A stretch of 64,000 bases of DNA from Pseudomonas fragi (GTDB lineage: Bacteria > Pseudomonadota > Gammaproteobacteria > Pseudomonadales > Pseudomonadaceae), in assembly GCF_025426255.1 (NCBI RefSeq), contig NZ_CP104861.1, forward strand, positions 1,984,001-2,048,000, written 5' to 3'. Shown here piece by piece: positions 1 to 9,375 of this stretch. The notes beneath the pieces are model-generated. The model had not been told where the DNA came from. It saw only the letters and a list, made by a program, of their open reading frames with translations, and ran no database searches. The position numbers and the translations under genes are program-made. How positions within the stretch are numbered: the stretch's first letter is position 1; the number at the start of each line of letters is the position of its first letter.

Positions 1-1
1 C

Positions 2-1123
2 ACGGCGTTGTATGAATATGCGAACCCGCTTGAAGGGTTTCATCAGGACTGGAACACGCTGATTTACAATCTGGGGCGCACCGAAGTGCATGGCTTTATG
101 CTGGCCTCGGCCTTGCACTGGCTCAAACACTTCCATATCGACGGGCTGCGAGTCGATGCGGTGGCATCCATGTTGTACCGCGACTACTCGCGTAAATCCG
201 GCGAATGGGTGCCCAATCGTTTTGGGGGGCGGGAAAACCTCGAAGCCATCGAGTTTCTGCGCCATCTCAATGACGTGGTTGCCCATGAAGTCCCCGGCGC
301 GCTGGTGATTGCCGAAGAATCCACGGCCTGGCCGGGTGTCAGTCAAGGTACCGATCAGGGCGGCCTGGGTTTTTCGTATAAATGGAACATGGGCTGGATG
401 CACGATTCGCTGCACTACATCCAGCAAGACCCGGTATACCGTGCGCACCACCACAACGAGCTGAGCTTTGGCCTGGTGTACGCCTGGACCGAGCGTTTTA
501 TCCTGCCGATTTCCCATGATGAAGTGGTGCACGGCAAGCACTCGCTGATCGACAAGATGCCCGGCGATCGTTGGCAGAAATTCGCCAACTTGCGCGCTTA
601 CCTGAGCTTTATGTGGGCGCATCCGGGCAAGAAACTGCTGTTTATGGGCTGTGAGTTCGGCCAATGGCGCGAGTGGAACCACGATCAGCAACTGGACTGG
701 TATCTGCTGCAATACCCCGAGCATCGGGGCGTACAGAAACTGGTTGGCGATTTGAACCGTTTGTATCGCGAGCAACCTGCGCTGCATGAGCAGGATGACG
801 TGGCACAAGGGTTCCAGTGGTTGATTGGTGATGACGCGGCCAACAGTGTTTACGCCTGGTTGCGCTGGAGCAAGGACGGTTCGCCATTACTGGTGGTGGC
901 CAACTTTACCCCGGTGCCGCGTGCGGGTTATCGCATCGGGGTGCCGCTGGCCGGCACCTGGCAGGAGGTGATCAATAGTGATTCGGCCGTCTATGCCGGT
1001 TCCGATTATGGCAATGGCGGCGGGGTGGTGACCGAGGAACTGCCCAGTCACGGGCAGGGTTCGTCTCTGGCCTTGAACCTGCCGCCGTTGGGGGTGTTGA
1101 TATTGCGGCCGGTGGCGGGGTAA
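2..1123 (+). CDS. glgB: 1,4-alpha-glucan branching enzyme, 3' part (5' end lies outside the window)
   Basis: GlgB cuts alpha-1,4 chains of glycogen and rejoins them as alpha-1,6 branches in the cytoplasm. The reading frame is open from base 2, so this is the C-terminal half of a gene that begins upstream; the TTG at base 8 is an internal Leu codon. Visible GH13 motifs, in order, are GLRVDAV (nucleophile Asp, about residue 50 of the visible part), VIAEEST (acid/base Glu, about residue 100) and [11 protein letters not shown] (conserved His-Asp, about residue 170). A C-terminal beta-sandwich domain follows. In other pseudomonads glgB follows treS and glgE; these would lie to the left of the window. 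It converges on the EEP-family gene with a 14-base gap. Confidence 0.96.
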   Translation, partial: TALYEYANPLEGFHQDWNTLIYNLGRTEVHGFMLASALHWLKHFHIDGLRVDAVASMLYRDYSRKSGEWVPNRFGGRENLEAIEFLRHLNDVVAHEVPGALVIAEESTAWPGVSQGTDQGGLGFSYKWNMGWMHDSLHYIQQDPVYRAHHHNELSFGLVYAWTERFILPISHDEVVHGKHSLIDKMPGDRWQKFANLRAYLSFMWAHPGKKLLFMGCEFGQWREWNHDQQLDWYLLQYPEHRGVQKLVGDLNRLYREQPALHEQDDVAQGFQWLIGDDAANSVYAWLRWSKDGSPLLVVANFTPVPRAGYRIGVPLAGTWQEVINSDSAVYAGSDYGNGGGVVTEELPSHGQGSSLALNLPPLGVLILRPVAG

Positions 1124-1137
1124 AGGTCGCCTCAATA

Positions 1138-1941
1138 TTACAAATGCACCTCAACCGCCAGCGGCAAATGATCGGATAAATGCGTCCAGGGCTTGTTGCC
1201 GAGGATTTCGGGATTGTGGCTGCTGGCGTTGCGCAAGTAGATGCGGTCCAGACGCAGCAGCGGCCAGCGCGCCGGGTAGGTTTTGGCCAACTGCCCGTGA
1301 TGCCGCTCAAACACTTCATGCAGATCGTCGCGTTGGCGCAGGGCGGCATTGCCTTGCTGTTTCCAGTCGTTGAAGTCGCCTGCAATGATCACCGGCTCAT
1401 TGGGCGGCAGGGATTTGAGCAACTGATTAAGCAGTACGATTTGTAGCTGTCGGTGGCTTTCCAACAGGCTCAAATGCACGCAAATGGCATGCACATTGTC
1501 GTGGCCGGGAACGTCCAGCTCGCAATGCAGCAGGCCGCGCCGCTCGGGGCCGGTGATGGAAATATCCAGATTGCGCGAGGCCTTGATCGGGTACTTGGAC
1601 AGCAAGGCATTACCGTGATGGCCATTGGTATACACGGCGTTACGGCCGTAGGCGAAGTCGCTCCACATGCTGTCGGCGAGGAATTCGTATTGCGAGGTTT
1701 CTGGCCAGTCCTCGTAGCGGGATGCGTGTTTCTCGTGTTCGCCAAGCACTTCCTGCAGAAACACCAGATCAGCACCGGTGCTGCGCACGGCCTCGCGCAG
1801 TTCGGGGAGGATGAAGCGTCGATTGAATACAGTGAATCCCTTGTGCGTATTGACCGTCAGCACCTTGATTTGATGGACAGCAGGTGCTGTTGCCGTGGTA
1901 GCAGATGAAAGCGTGTTGCCGACAACATCATCAGTGGGCAT
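1138..1941 (-). CDS. endonuclease/exonuclease/phosphatase (EEP) family hydrolase
   Basis: This 267-residue protein has the metal-dependent EEP fold seen in DNase I, exonuclease III and inositol phosphatases. Motifs in order are NTHKG (about 31), LQEV (about 64), HGNALLS (about 107), GDFND (about 186), LDRIY (about 231) and SDHLP (about 256), so the metal site and catalytic His-Asp look complete. The substrate is unknown. A homologue lies beside glgB and a cardiolipin synthase-like gene in P. aeruginosa, where the pair resembles ybhP-clsB; no such phospholipase D gene is present here. The ATG at 1941 is chosen over a GTG two codons upstream because GAGGAG is spaced properly for the ATG. Confidence 0.85.
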   Translation of the reverse strand: MPTDDVVGNTLSSATTATAPAVHQIKVLTVNTHKGFTVFNRRFILPELREAVRSTGADLVFLQEVLGEHEKHASRYEDWPETSQYEFLADSMWSDFAYGRNAVYTNGHHGNALLSKYPIKASRNLDISITGPERRGLLHCELDVPGHDNVHAICVHLSLLESHRQLQIVLLNQLLKSLPPNEPVIIAGDFNDWKQQGNAALRQRDDLHEVFERHHGQLAKTYPARWPLLRLDRIYLRNASSHNPEILGNKPWTHLSDHLPLAVEVHL

Positions 1942-2037
1942 GGTCACTCCTCTGTCAGGGGCAGTTTCAAAGCGGCAAGTTCAGGGTTTGCAGCTTGCCG
2001 CTTTTTATGGGGGCGTACTTGATGCTTATCAATATAG

Positions 2038-4191
2038 TCACGACACCTCAGGTCGTTGCAGTTCAAACAACACCAGTGAGCGCCCGGTGACGCTGTAGGC
2101 CTTGTTGAACGGCAGGTGCTGTGGCCCTTTGATTGACGGGTCTGTGGTGTCGAGCTTGCATGACCAACTGATGCCCTGGGGGACTTTGGGCAGGTTGAAG
2201 TTGATTGTGTCGTGGCTCGCGTTGACCACGATCAGCAAGGTGGCGTCGGCTCCGGCCCGTTGTACCCCGGAGACCTGCGCTCGACCGTCCAGCAGCATGC
2301 CCAGGCAGCGGGCTTGGCTGTCTTGCCACTGCTCGGTGGTCATCTCCTCGCCATCCGCTGCCAGCCAGGTCACGTCACTGACTCCAGGCGTCTCGCTGGA
2401 GTGGCCAATCAGAAACAGGCCGCGACGCAAGATGGGGTACTGCATGCGCAGCTTGATCAGGCGTTTGACAAACGCCAGCAGGGATTTGCCGGGCTTGTCC
2501 AGTTCCCAGTTGACCCAGCCGATTTCGCTGTCCTGGCAGTAGGCATTATTGTTGCCGTGCTGGGTGCGGGCGAATTCGTCGCCCGCGACCAGCATCGGCG
2601 TGCCCTGAGCCAGGAGCAGGGTGGCCATGAAGTTGCGCATCTGGCGCTGGCGCAACGCATTGATCTCGGGATCGTCAGTGGGCCCTTCGATCCCGTGGTT
2701 CCACGAAATATTGTTATTACTGCCGTCCTGGTTGTTTTCGTCGTTGGCTTCGTTGTGCTTGTCGTTGTATGACACCAGGTCGTGCAAGGTGAAACCGTCA
2801 TGGGCGGTAACAAAGTTGACCGAAGCATAGGGTCTGCGGCCACGGTGGTTGAACAGGTCGGCCGAGCCGGTCATGCGCCCGGCAAAGTCGGCCAGTTGGC
2901 CTTCGTCACCCTTCCAGAAAGCGCGTACGGTATCGCGAAAACGGTCGTTCCATTCCGCCCAGCCGGGCGGGAAACCGCCGACCTGATAGCCCCCGGGGCC
3001 GCAGTCCCAGGGTTCGGCGATCATTTTCACCCGACGCAACAGTGGGTCCTGACGGCAAGCCACCAAAAAGCTGTGACGCTGGCTAAAGCCGTCGTGGTAG
3101 CGCCCCAGAATGGTCGCCAGGTCAAAGCGGAAGCCATCGACGTGCATTTCGCGCGCCCAGTAGCGCAGTGAATCGGTGACCATCTGCAAGACGCACGGGT
3201 GGCTCAGGTCGAGCGTGTTGCCGGTGCCGGAATCATTGATGTAAAAGCGCTTGTCTTCAGGCATCAGCCGATAGTACGAGGCGTTATCGATGCCGCGCAT
3301 GGACAGGGTAGGGCCCAGCTCGTTGCCTTCGGCCGTGTGGTTGTAGACCACATCCAGAATCACCTCCAGCCCGGCCTTGTGCAGGCGCGCGACCATTTCC
3401 TTGAACTCGGCTATCTTGCCGCTGGCCAGGTAGCGCGGGTCCGGGGCGAAAAAACCGATGCTGTTGTAGCCCCAGTAGTTGGTCATGCCTTTTTGCAGCA
3501 GATGCTGGTCGTTGACGAATGCGTGCACCGGCAGCAGCTCGATACTGGTCACGCCGAGGCTGGTCATGTGTTCGACCACCTCATCGACCATCAGGCCGGC
3601 AAAGGTGCCGCGCACCTCATCCGGTACGGCGGGGTGGCGCATACTGATGCCGCGCACATGGGTTTCATAAAAAATCGTACGGTCCCACGGCACGGCCAGC
3701 CGATGATCCTGCCCCCAGGTGTGCGCCGGGTCTATCACCTTGCACTTGGGCACAAATGGCGCGCTGTCGCGCTCATCAAAGCTCAGGTCTGCATCCGGAT
3801 GGCCGACGGTGTAGCCAAACAGGGCTTCGGACCATTTAAGTTCCCCAACCAACTGTTTGGCATAGGGGTCGATCAGCAATTTATGGTGGTTAAAACGATG
3901 ACCGTTGGCAGGGTCGTAGGGGCCATACACGCGGTAGCCGTAAATCTGTCCGGGGTGTGCGTTTGGCAGATAGCCGTGAAAGATCTCGTCGGTGTACTCG
4001 GGTAATTCGATCCGTTCCAGTTCAACCTCACCGGCTGCGTCGAACAGGCACAATACGACTTTGCTGGCATTGGCGGAAAACAGGGCGAAGTTGACGCCTA
4101 ATCCGTCCCACGTAGCGCCCAAGGGGAAGGGTCGGCCTTCGCGGATGCGCAAAGGGTCGCCAGTAAAAGGTGCTGACGTACGTTTACTCAT
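2038..4191 (-). CDS. glgX: glycogen debranching enzyme GlgX
   Basis: GlgX hydrolyses alpha-1,6 branches of phosphorylase-limited glycogen and releases short maltodextrins. The 717-residue length is normal. An N-terminal carbohydrate-binding beta domain comes first, then a GH13 barrel with VVYNHTAEGN (about 290), GFRFDLAT with the nucleophile Asp (about 355), MIAEPWDCG with the acid/base Glu (about 390) and VTAHDGFTLHDLVSYN (about 460). The ATG at 4191 has AGGAG six bases upstream and is preferred over a GTG at 4206. It is the last gene of the glgA-malQ-DUF2934-glgX run on the minus strand. A REPIN-type repeat separates it from the DUF2934 gene. Confidence 0.96.
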   Translation of the reverse strand: MSKRTSAPFTGDPLRIREGRPFPLGATWDGLGVNFALFSANASKVVLCLFDAAGEVELERIELPEYTDEIFHGYLPNAHPGQIYGYRVYGPYDPANGHRFNHHKLLIDPYAKQLVGELKWSEALFGYTVGHPDADLSFDERDSAPFVPKCKVIDPAHTWGQDHRLAVPWDRTIFYETHVRGISMRHPAVPDEVRGTFAGLMVDEVVEHMTSLGVTSIELLPVHAFVNDQHLLQKGMTNYWGYNSIGFFAPDPRYLASGKIAEFKEMVARLHKAGLEVILDVVYNHTAEGNELGPTLSMRGIDNASYYRLMPEDKRFYINDSGTGNTLDLSHPCVLQMVTDSLRYWAREMHVDGFRFDLATILGRYHDGFSQRHSFLVACRQDPLLRRVKMIAEPWDCGPGGYQVGGFPPGWAEWNDRFRDTVRAFWKGDEGQLADFAGRMTGSADLFNHRGRRPYASVNFVTAHDGFTLHDLVSYNDKHNEANDENNQDGSNNNISWNHGIEGPTDDPEINALRQRQMRNFMATLLLAQGTPMLVAGDEFARTQHGNNNAYCQDSEIGWVNWELDKPGKSLLAFVKRLIKLRMQYPILRRGLFLIGHSSETPGVSDVTWLAADGEEMTTEQWQDSQARCLGMLLDGRAQVSGVQRAGADATLLIVVNASHDTINFNLPKVPQGISWSCKLDTTDPSIKGPQHLPFNKAYSVTGRSLVLFELQRPEVS

Positions 4192-4230
4192 GACCTGCTC
4201 CTGCACAACCGCAATTGAAGACGTAAATGG

Positions 4231-4321
4231 CCTGTGGGAGCGAGCTTGCTCGCGATTGCAACAACCCGGTCAACCTGCTCAACCAAGGTGTTTGAATCGC
4301 GAGCACGCCCGCTCCCACAGG
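4231..4321. repeat. REPIN-type inverted repeat pair
   Basis: Two inverted arms, 4231-4257 (starting CCTGTGGGAGCGAGC) and 4295-4321 (ending GCTCCCACAGG), are separated by about 37 bases. The core matches the GTGGGAGCGAGC element found in at least six other gaps of this window. It lies inside the glycogen operon, between the DUF2934 gene and glgX, and could form a large RNA hairpin that changes the glgX to malQ ratio. Confidence 0.9.
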
Positions 4322-4334
4322 TGGGGCTTTGTGC

Positions 4335-4562
4335 TCAAGATGAAGCAGGTTTGCGCGGTGCCCGGGGCTTTTTCTCTGCGACAGGTTTAGCCGGTGACTT
4401 GGCTTTGGTAGCCCGTGGTGCTGTTTTGGATGGAGCCAGTGCCTGTGCCTGCGCCAGTTTGTGAGCCATTTCCCAGTGACGCTCCTGCTGGCCATCGGGC
4501 CGACCCTCGGATTCCCAGATCTGGTAGGCAAACTCACGAATATGTTTATCGTCGTTACTCAT
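4335..4562 (-). CDS. DUF2934 domain-containing small protein
   Basis: This 75-residue cytoplasmic protein has an N-terminal DUF2934 segment: IREFAYQIWESEGRP, then HWEMA. It ends in a lysine/proline/alanine-rich basic tail (TKAKSPAKP..KKPRAPRKP) of the kind seen in nucleic-acid-associated proteins. The ATG at 4562 follows AAGGAG at good spacing; an upstream ATG adding nine residues is less likely. Homologues sit next to glgX in many pseudomonads (as PA2161 in P. aeruginosa). Its role is unknown. In those genomes treY lies between this gene and malQ; here only 27 bases separate them. Confidence 0.85.
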   Translation of the reverse strand: MSNDDKHIREFAYQIWESEGRPDGQQERHWEMAHKLAQAQALAPSKTAPRATKAKSPAKPVAEKKPRAPRKPASS

Positions 4563-4589
4563 GGCAAAGCTCCTTGGGTGGTAGGGCAA

Positions 4590-6671
4590 TTATCGATCTC
4601 GTTCATGGGCTTGCTGGCGGGCACAGGCCAGCAATTCGAAGCGTCGCGTGGCGTCGATCGCGTCCAGCAACGTGTTGCAGTCGCCCGGCAAGCGTCGGCA
4701 CCAGTTGGGGTGGCCGCTGACGGTGCCTGGCAAGTTGGCTTGCTCCTCAAGGCCAAGGGCGTCCTCGATCGGTAGCAGCACCAATGGTGCACGGGTGTGC
4801 CCCAGAAAACGGATACTGGCGTCCAGTGTCGGGGCGTTGCCCTGGGTTTCTTCCTGAAAGTTTTGCGGGTCCTGGCGCAAGGCCCGGTCCAGACCTTCGC
4901 ACTCGTGTTGGCGATTTTCCCGCCAGCGGTGCGCAGCCACAGGGTCGATCAACCCCAGGCGTTCATTCCAGTCGATATCGCGTCCGCACAGCCAGCCATT
5001 GAGAGTGGGTAGATCGTGGGTGCTGGTGGTGGCCAGTGCATAGTCCGGCCAGTCCAGAATGGGTTTGAAGCGGGCGCCGTAGTCTTGCTCGAACAGCAGC
5101 ACGCGAATCCCGAGGATCGCCCGCTCGCTGAGTTTTTCGCGCAGCCCGTCGGGCACCGTGCCGAGGTCTTCGCCTAGCACGATGGCTTGATGGCGTACAG
5201 ATTCGAGGGTGACCAGGCGCAGCAGGTCATCGACCGGGTAATACAAATACGCCCCTTCGCTGGACGGTGCCCCCAGGGGGATTACCCATAAGCGTTGCAA
5301 ACCCAGTACATGGTCAATGCGCAGCCCGCCAGCGTGGGCAAAGTTAGCGCGTAACATTTCGATAAACGCACGGAAGCCATTACGTTTCAGGCCTTCAGGT
5401 GAAAACGCGGAAATCCCCCAGCCCTGGCCTGCGCGGTTGAGTTGATCGGGTGGGGCGCCTACGGTCAGTTGCGCCAGCATTTCGTCCTGTCTGCACCATG
5501 CCTGGCTACCTGCGCCATCAGCGCCCACGGCCAGATCGGCGATCAGGCCGATAGCCATGCCGCTGGATCGTGCCGTGGTTTGTGCATGAGCCAGGCAGCG
5601 GGCGATCAGCCACTGACAAAAGGCGTAATACGCAATGACCTGCTGGTGCTCTTCGGCAAAGTGCAGCAATGCTGGGCTGTCGGGGTTGCGCCATTGCTCT
5701 GGCCAGTCGCGCCAATCGAGGCTGTGATGCTCGGCCACGCAGCGCTCTTGCAAGGCTTCGAAGCGGCAGTGGTTTTCCAGTGCCTCGCCTCCCAGTTCGC
5801 GAAAGCGCTCGAAGTCGTCCATGCGCGGATGTTCGCCCCGGGAAAAGTCATTGTAGAGCTGGCGCAGCAGTGTCTGTTTGGCCCGGGTCACGGCTGGCCA
5901 GTCAATCAGGGGCAATTGTTCCAGGCGCTGTAGTTCTTCTTTCAGACCCGTAGCGTCGATGGCCCTGTTTAGCGCCTCTTCACCCAGAATGCTGGCGGGT
6001 GCGGCATACAGGCTGTTGAGGAACAGACGGCTGGACGGTGAATACGGACTGTAATGCTTGGGTGCGCTGCTGAACATGGCGTGCAGGGGGCTGATTGCCA
6101 AGGCATCCGCGCCGCGCTCACCGGCCGCCCGCAGCAGGGTTTCCAGTGCCTGGGTATCGCCAAAGCCACCATCGCCTTGGCGATGCAGCGAATACAGCTG
6201 AGCACTTAGGCCCCAGGCACGGGGTGCTGCCTGATGCAGGGCATCGGCAATGCTGAAACATTTGGCCGGGGCTACGGCGAGGGTGAAATGCTGATCGTCC
6301 AGTTGCACCCGGTGGTAACCAATGGGAATCATGCCCGGCAGTACCGCGTCGGCATCCAGCTGGATCGCCAGGGAGTCACCGTTTTCCAACTGCACGACGC
6401 ACTGGCTGTGGGGGTGGAAATAACGAGACAAATCCAGCGCCTTGCCCACATCTGCGGTCAGTAATGGCGGCAGCCGTTTGTTCTGTTGTTCCAGCTGCAA
6501 ATTCAGCAGGCTGGTTTCGATAGCTTCGGCGCTGTCGGCAGGTAAGCCCAAGCCCGCCAGAATGGCTTCCAGTGCGCTTGGTTGAACCCTTTGTGGCTGA
6601 CCGTTGGCATCGATCCAGTCAACGGCCAGCCCGGCTCGGCCAGCGAGTACTTCAAGTTGCGCTTCACTCAT
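4590..6671 (-). CDS. malQ: 4-alpha-glucanotransferase (amylomaltase)
   Basis: MalQ moves maltodextrin units between chains and releases glucose, acting with GlgX on debranched glycogen. The protein has 693 residues, normal for the long bacterial GH77 form with an N-terminal extension. Motifs are ISPLHAMFSS (about 205), LRIDHVLGLQRLW with the nucleophile Asp (about 442), VLGEDLGTVPDGLRE with the acid/base Glu (about 490) and STHDLPTLNGW (about 540). The ATG at 6671 follows AAGGGAACC; a longer reading back to 6779 would overlap the end of glgA and is rejected. The usual upstream neighbour treZ is missing, so malQ follows glgA after 61 bases. Confidence 0.95.
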   Translation of the reverse strand: MSEAQLEVLAGRAGLAVDWIDANGQPQRVQPSALEAILAGLGLPADSAEAIETSLLNLQLEQQNKRLPPLLTADVGKALDLSRYFHPHSQCVVQLENGDSLAIQLDADAVLPGMIPIGYHRVQLDDQHFTLAVAPAKCFSIADALHQAAPRAWGLSAQLYSLHRQGDGGFGDTQALETLLRAAGERGADALAISPLHAMFSSAPKHYSPYSPSSRLFLNSLYAAPASILGEEALNRAIDATGLKEELQRLEQLPLIDWPAVTRAKQTLLRQLYNDFSRGEHPRMDDFERFRELGGEALENHCRFEALQERCVAEHHSLDWRDWPEQWRNPDSPALLHFAEEHQQVIAYYAFCQWLIARCLAHAQTTARSSGMAIGLIADLAVGADGAGSQAWCRQDEMLAQLTVGAPPDQLNRAGQGWGISAFSPEGLKRNGFRAFIEMLRANFAHAGGLRIDHVLGLQRLWVIPLGAPSSEGAYLYYPVDDLLRLVTLESVRHQAIVLGEDLGTVPDGLREKLSERAILGIRVLLFEQDYGARFKPILDWPDYALATTSTHDLPTLNGWLCGRDIDWNERLGLIDPVAAHRWRENRQHECEGLDRALRQDPQNFQEETQGNAPTLDASIRFLGHTRAPLVLLPIEDALGLEEQANLPGTVSGHPNWCRRLPGDCNTLLDAIDATRRFELLACARQQAHERDR

Positions 6672-6732
6672 TGGCGGTTCCCTTGGTGGCGATAGATGAT
6701 CGGACGTCAGGCAGATCCGCAGGTGGTATTGC

Positions 6733-8304
6733 TCAAGGTGACACGCTGCGAAGCAGTGACTTGGCAACCAGTTGTTCATAAAGCTCGGCGTAGGGTTCCA
6801 CCGCCTTGCACCAGTTGAAGGGTGCTGCCATCGCGCGGCAACGCATGGCGTTAAACAGCGCGGGGTAGCTGAAGACCTTGAATGCTCGCTTCAGAGCCTG
6901 CTCGTAACTGGCTACGGTGGATTCATCGAACAAAAACCCGGTAACGCCATTTTCGATGGTATCGGCCAGACCACCGGTGTTGCGTGCTACAGGCAGTGAA
7001 CCGAAGCGTTGTGCGTACATTTGGCTCAGGCCGCAGGGTTCATAGCGCGATGGCATCAACAGGAAATCGCTGCCCGCGAACATGCGCCGAGCGTCGGTTT
7101 CATTGAAGCCGATACGTACCCCGATCTGACCGGGGAAACGCAGGGCCAGTTCACGCATGGCCTGTTCCTCCTCCGGCTCGCCGCGACCGATGATGCAGAT
7201 CTGTCCGCCCGATGCCACGATAAAAGCGGCCACGGCTTCGGTCAGGTCCAGGCCTTTTTGGTACACCAGCCGCGAAACCACGGCGAACAGCGGCCCTTTG
7301 GAGGGTTTGAGTTCAAACAGGCTGCGTACATGGGCGGTGTTCAGGGCTTTGGCGTCCCAGTCGCCGATGCCGAACGGGGCAATCAGATGGGGGTCGGTTG
7401 TGGCTTCCCAGCTTTCATCAATGCCATTAGGGATACCGCTCAGCAGCCCTTGCTGGGTTTTGCTGGCTAAAAAGCCATCCAGGCCGCAACCGAAGGCCGG
7501 AGTGGTGATCTCTGCGGCATAGGTGGCACTGACCGTGGTGATGTGGCTGGCATAGGCCATGCCGGCCTTGAGGAACGACAACTTGCCATAGAACTCCATG
7601 CCGTCCTGTTGCAGGGCATGGTGCGGAATACCCAGCTCCGGGCAGCAGGCCCGGCTGAATACGCCCTGGTAGGCCAGGTTGTGAATGGTGAATAGCGTTG
7701 GCGTGCGCTGACCGCGCCAATGCATATAAGCCGGGGCCAGCCCGGCAGGCCAGTCGTGGGCGTGGACCAGGTCTGGCTGCCAATGAATCTGCGCCAGGTT
7801 GGCCGCAATATCGGCCGCGGCCAGGCCCAGGCGGGCGAAGCGAATATGGTTGTCGGGCCAGTCACGGCCGTTATTGGCGCCATATGGGGTGCCTTCGCGT
7901 TCATACAGCTCGGGGCAAATCAGTACATAGATGACCAGGCCGTCCTTCAAGTCCATGCGCCCGATCTTGCAGGCGGGCAGGGCGGCATGCCCACCGAGTT
8001 CGCCGATGATATGGATCGGGTTGTCGCTGTTGAGTACTTGTGGGTAGCCGGGAATCAACACCCGCACATCATGTAAATGACGCATGGCCCGTGGCAGCGC
8101 GGCAGACACATCGCCCAGGCCGCCGGTTTTCACCAGATCGGCCAGTTCGGAGGTGACAAACAGCACTTTCTTTTTATTGGGATTAGCGCTCGGCAGTACC
8201 TGCACGGGCTTCCCGGCAGGGGCCAGGCCTGACAATGAAATCAGCTCATTAATAACTTGCGGGTGCAGACGTTCTTCTTGATTTGGCGCAGCAGCACTGA
8301 TCAT
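6733..8304 (-). CDS. glgA: glycogen synthase (ADP-glucose type)
   Basis: GlgA (GT5) extends alpha-1,4-glucan from ADP-glucose. In pseudomonads it is also linked to maltose-1-phosphate production for GlgE. The 523-residue protein has about 45 extra residues at the N terminus before the core starts with KVLFVTSELADLVKTGGLGDV, the sugar-nucleotide-binding KxGGL motif. HAHDWPAG, IHNLAYQG, VSRLVYQKG and the C-terminal PSRYEPCGLSQMYA follow, the last holding the conserved Glu. The ATG at 8304 follows GGGAGAG. It is the first gene of the minus-strand operon, so its promoter should lie in 8305-8600. Confidence 0.95.
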   Translation of the reverse strand: MISAAAPNQEERLHPQVINELISLSGLAPAGKPVQVLPSANPNKKKVLFVTSELADLVKTGGLGDVSAALPRAMRHLHDVRVLIPGYPQVLNSDNPIHIIGELGGHAALPACKIGRMDLKDGLVIYVLICPELYEREGTPYGANNGRDWPDNHIRFARLGLAAADIAANLAQIHWQPDLVHAHDWPAGLAPAYMHWRGQRTPTLFTIHNLAYQGVFSRACCPELGIPHHALQQDGMEFYGKLSFLKAGMAYASHITTVSATYAAEITTPAFGCGLDGFLASKTQQGLLSGIPNGIDESWEATTDPHLIAPFGIGDWDAKALNTAHVRSLFELKPSKGPLFAVVSRLVYQKGLDLTEAVAAFIVASGGQICIIGRGEPEEEQAMRELALRFPGQIGVRIGFNETDARRMFAGSDFLLMPSRYEPCGLSQMYAQRFGSLPVARNTGGLADTIENGVTGFLFDESTVASYEQALKRAFKVFSYPALFNAMRCRAMAAPFNWCKAVEPYAELYEQLVAKSLLRSVSP

Positions 8305-8830
8305 GAATCTCTCCCGTTGTATTTATTGATCCCTAACGGCCACCCGGCCGGTACGTCCTCACTTGCTGATCCGCCACATCCCGCCTGCGTAAAAGCCCAG
8401 AAGGTAAATAAGGCACTGCAAGGAATGCACCAAAAGCGACGACCCTGTTTGAAATTGACCTATCACGGGCGCTAAAGATTCACTTATATAAATACGACGT
8501 TAAAACGCCGTAGACACGACAGCGTTAAGTGTAGGAGAGATAGGTCAAGGTGCTAGGTGGGAGTCGGAACTTTTGTAGGACAAGGGCATATTTGTTGTAA
8601 TAAATTTTCTACCACATGATGTGTGTCACTGTTATGTCAATACGTCGCGCAGCTCTGGACTTTTTGGTAGCCGCTGACGAGGAACGAAGGCTGCGAGCTC
8701 TTGATCTTGCGAACGGGACAAAAAAGCTAGCAGCCCTCGTTCCTCGTCAGCGGCTACAGTGCACTCAATGCTCCAGAGGATTTCAATAACAGGGCGAGCG
8801 CACCATTGCAGTGCGCTCGGTACTGAAATC
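8305..8830. other. intergenic region upstream of glgA
   Basis: No credible gene is seen in these 526 bases. The part nearest glgA (8305-8640) should carry the promoter of the glycogen operon; the most AT-rich stretch is about 8470-8640. The part near 8667-8757 is a REP-like inverted repeat, listed separately. Confidence 0.6.
8667..8757. repeat. REP-like inverted repeat (GTAGCCGCTGACGAGGAACG type)
   Basis: Left arm 8667-8694 and right arm 8730-8757 are near-perfect inverted copies separated by about 35 bases. The core differs from the GTGGGAGCGAGC family and resembles the arms at 58205-58349. It lies between the DUF411 gene end and glgA, where it may act as a transcript end. Confidence 0.88.
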
Positions 8831-9277
8831 TCAGTTGCCGGGGTACTCGGCAATCACCTGGTCTTTACCGTCGTTGCGCAGGCCGATCACCTGGTACGCG
8901 TCCTTGCGATCACCCATTTCCATTCCGGGTGAGCCCATGGGCATGCCCGGTACGGCAATCCCTTTGAGGTCATTGCGCTTGGTCAGGGCAACCACTTGTT
9001 CGGCGGGTACATGGCCTTCAACGAATTTGCCGTCGATCACTCCGGTATGGCACGAAGCCAGTCTCGGCTGGACGCCGAGGCGCTGTTTCACGCTGCTCAT
9101 ATCGGCTTCCACATGGTCATTGACCTTGAAGCCATTGGTTTCAAGGTGAGAAATCCAGGCTTTGCAGCAGCCACAGTTGGCATCACGATGCACATCAATG
9201 GTCAGTTGTTCGGCGGCTTGAGCCATTGAGGCCAACAGCAGGGCCGAGAGAGCGGCAAGGCGCAATGGAGTTTTCAT
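8831..9277 (-). CDS. DUF411 domain-containing periplasmic metal-binding protein
   Basis: This 148-residue protein has a signal peptide (about 1-21, cut after AQA). DUF411 features follow: CGCC (Cys 35, 37, 38), SCHTG (about 75), GHVPA (about 89) and a Met-rich stretch PGMPMGSPGMEMG (about 109-121). This Cys/Met pattern suits soft metal binding, and DUF411 proteins often accompany copper resistance genes, so a periplasmic copper-handling role is inferred. No copper pump, multicopper oxidase or cop regulator lies in the window. The start has GAGGAACTC upstream. Confidence 0.85.
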   Translation of the reverse strand: MKTPLRLAALSALLLASMAQAAEQLTIDVHRDANCGCCKAWISHLETNGFKVNDHVEADMSSVKQRLGVQPRLASCHTGVIDGKFVEGHVPAEQVVALTKRNDLKGIAVPGMPMGSPGMEMGDRKDAYQVIGLRNDGKDQVIAEYPGN

Positions 9278-9375
9278 CGAGTTCCTCTTTACGAAAAAAG
9301 TGTCAGCTTGAGCGATAGGGACTGTCAGGCAACTGATGGCAAGATGACAATTGTGTCAGGTTCAGCGTGCTCCGC

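Noticed and set aside
3199..4005. 268-codon plus-strand reading opposite glgX
   Set aside because: Shadow of glgX; the opposite frame has all GH13 catalytic motifs.
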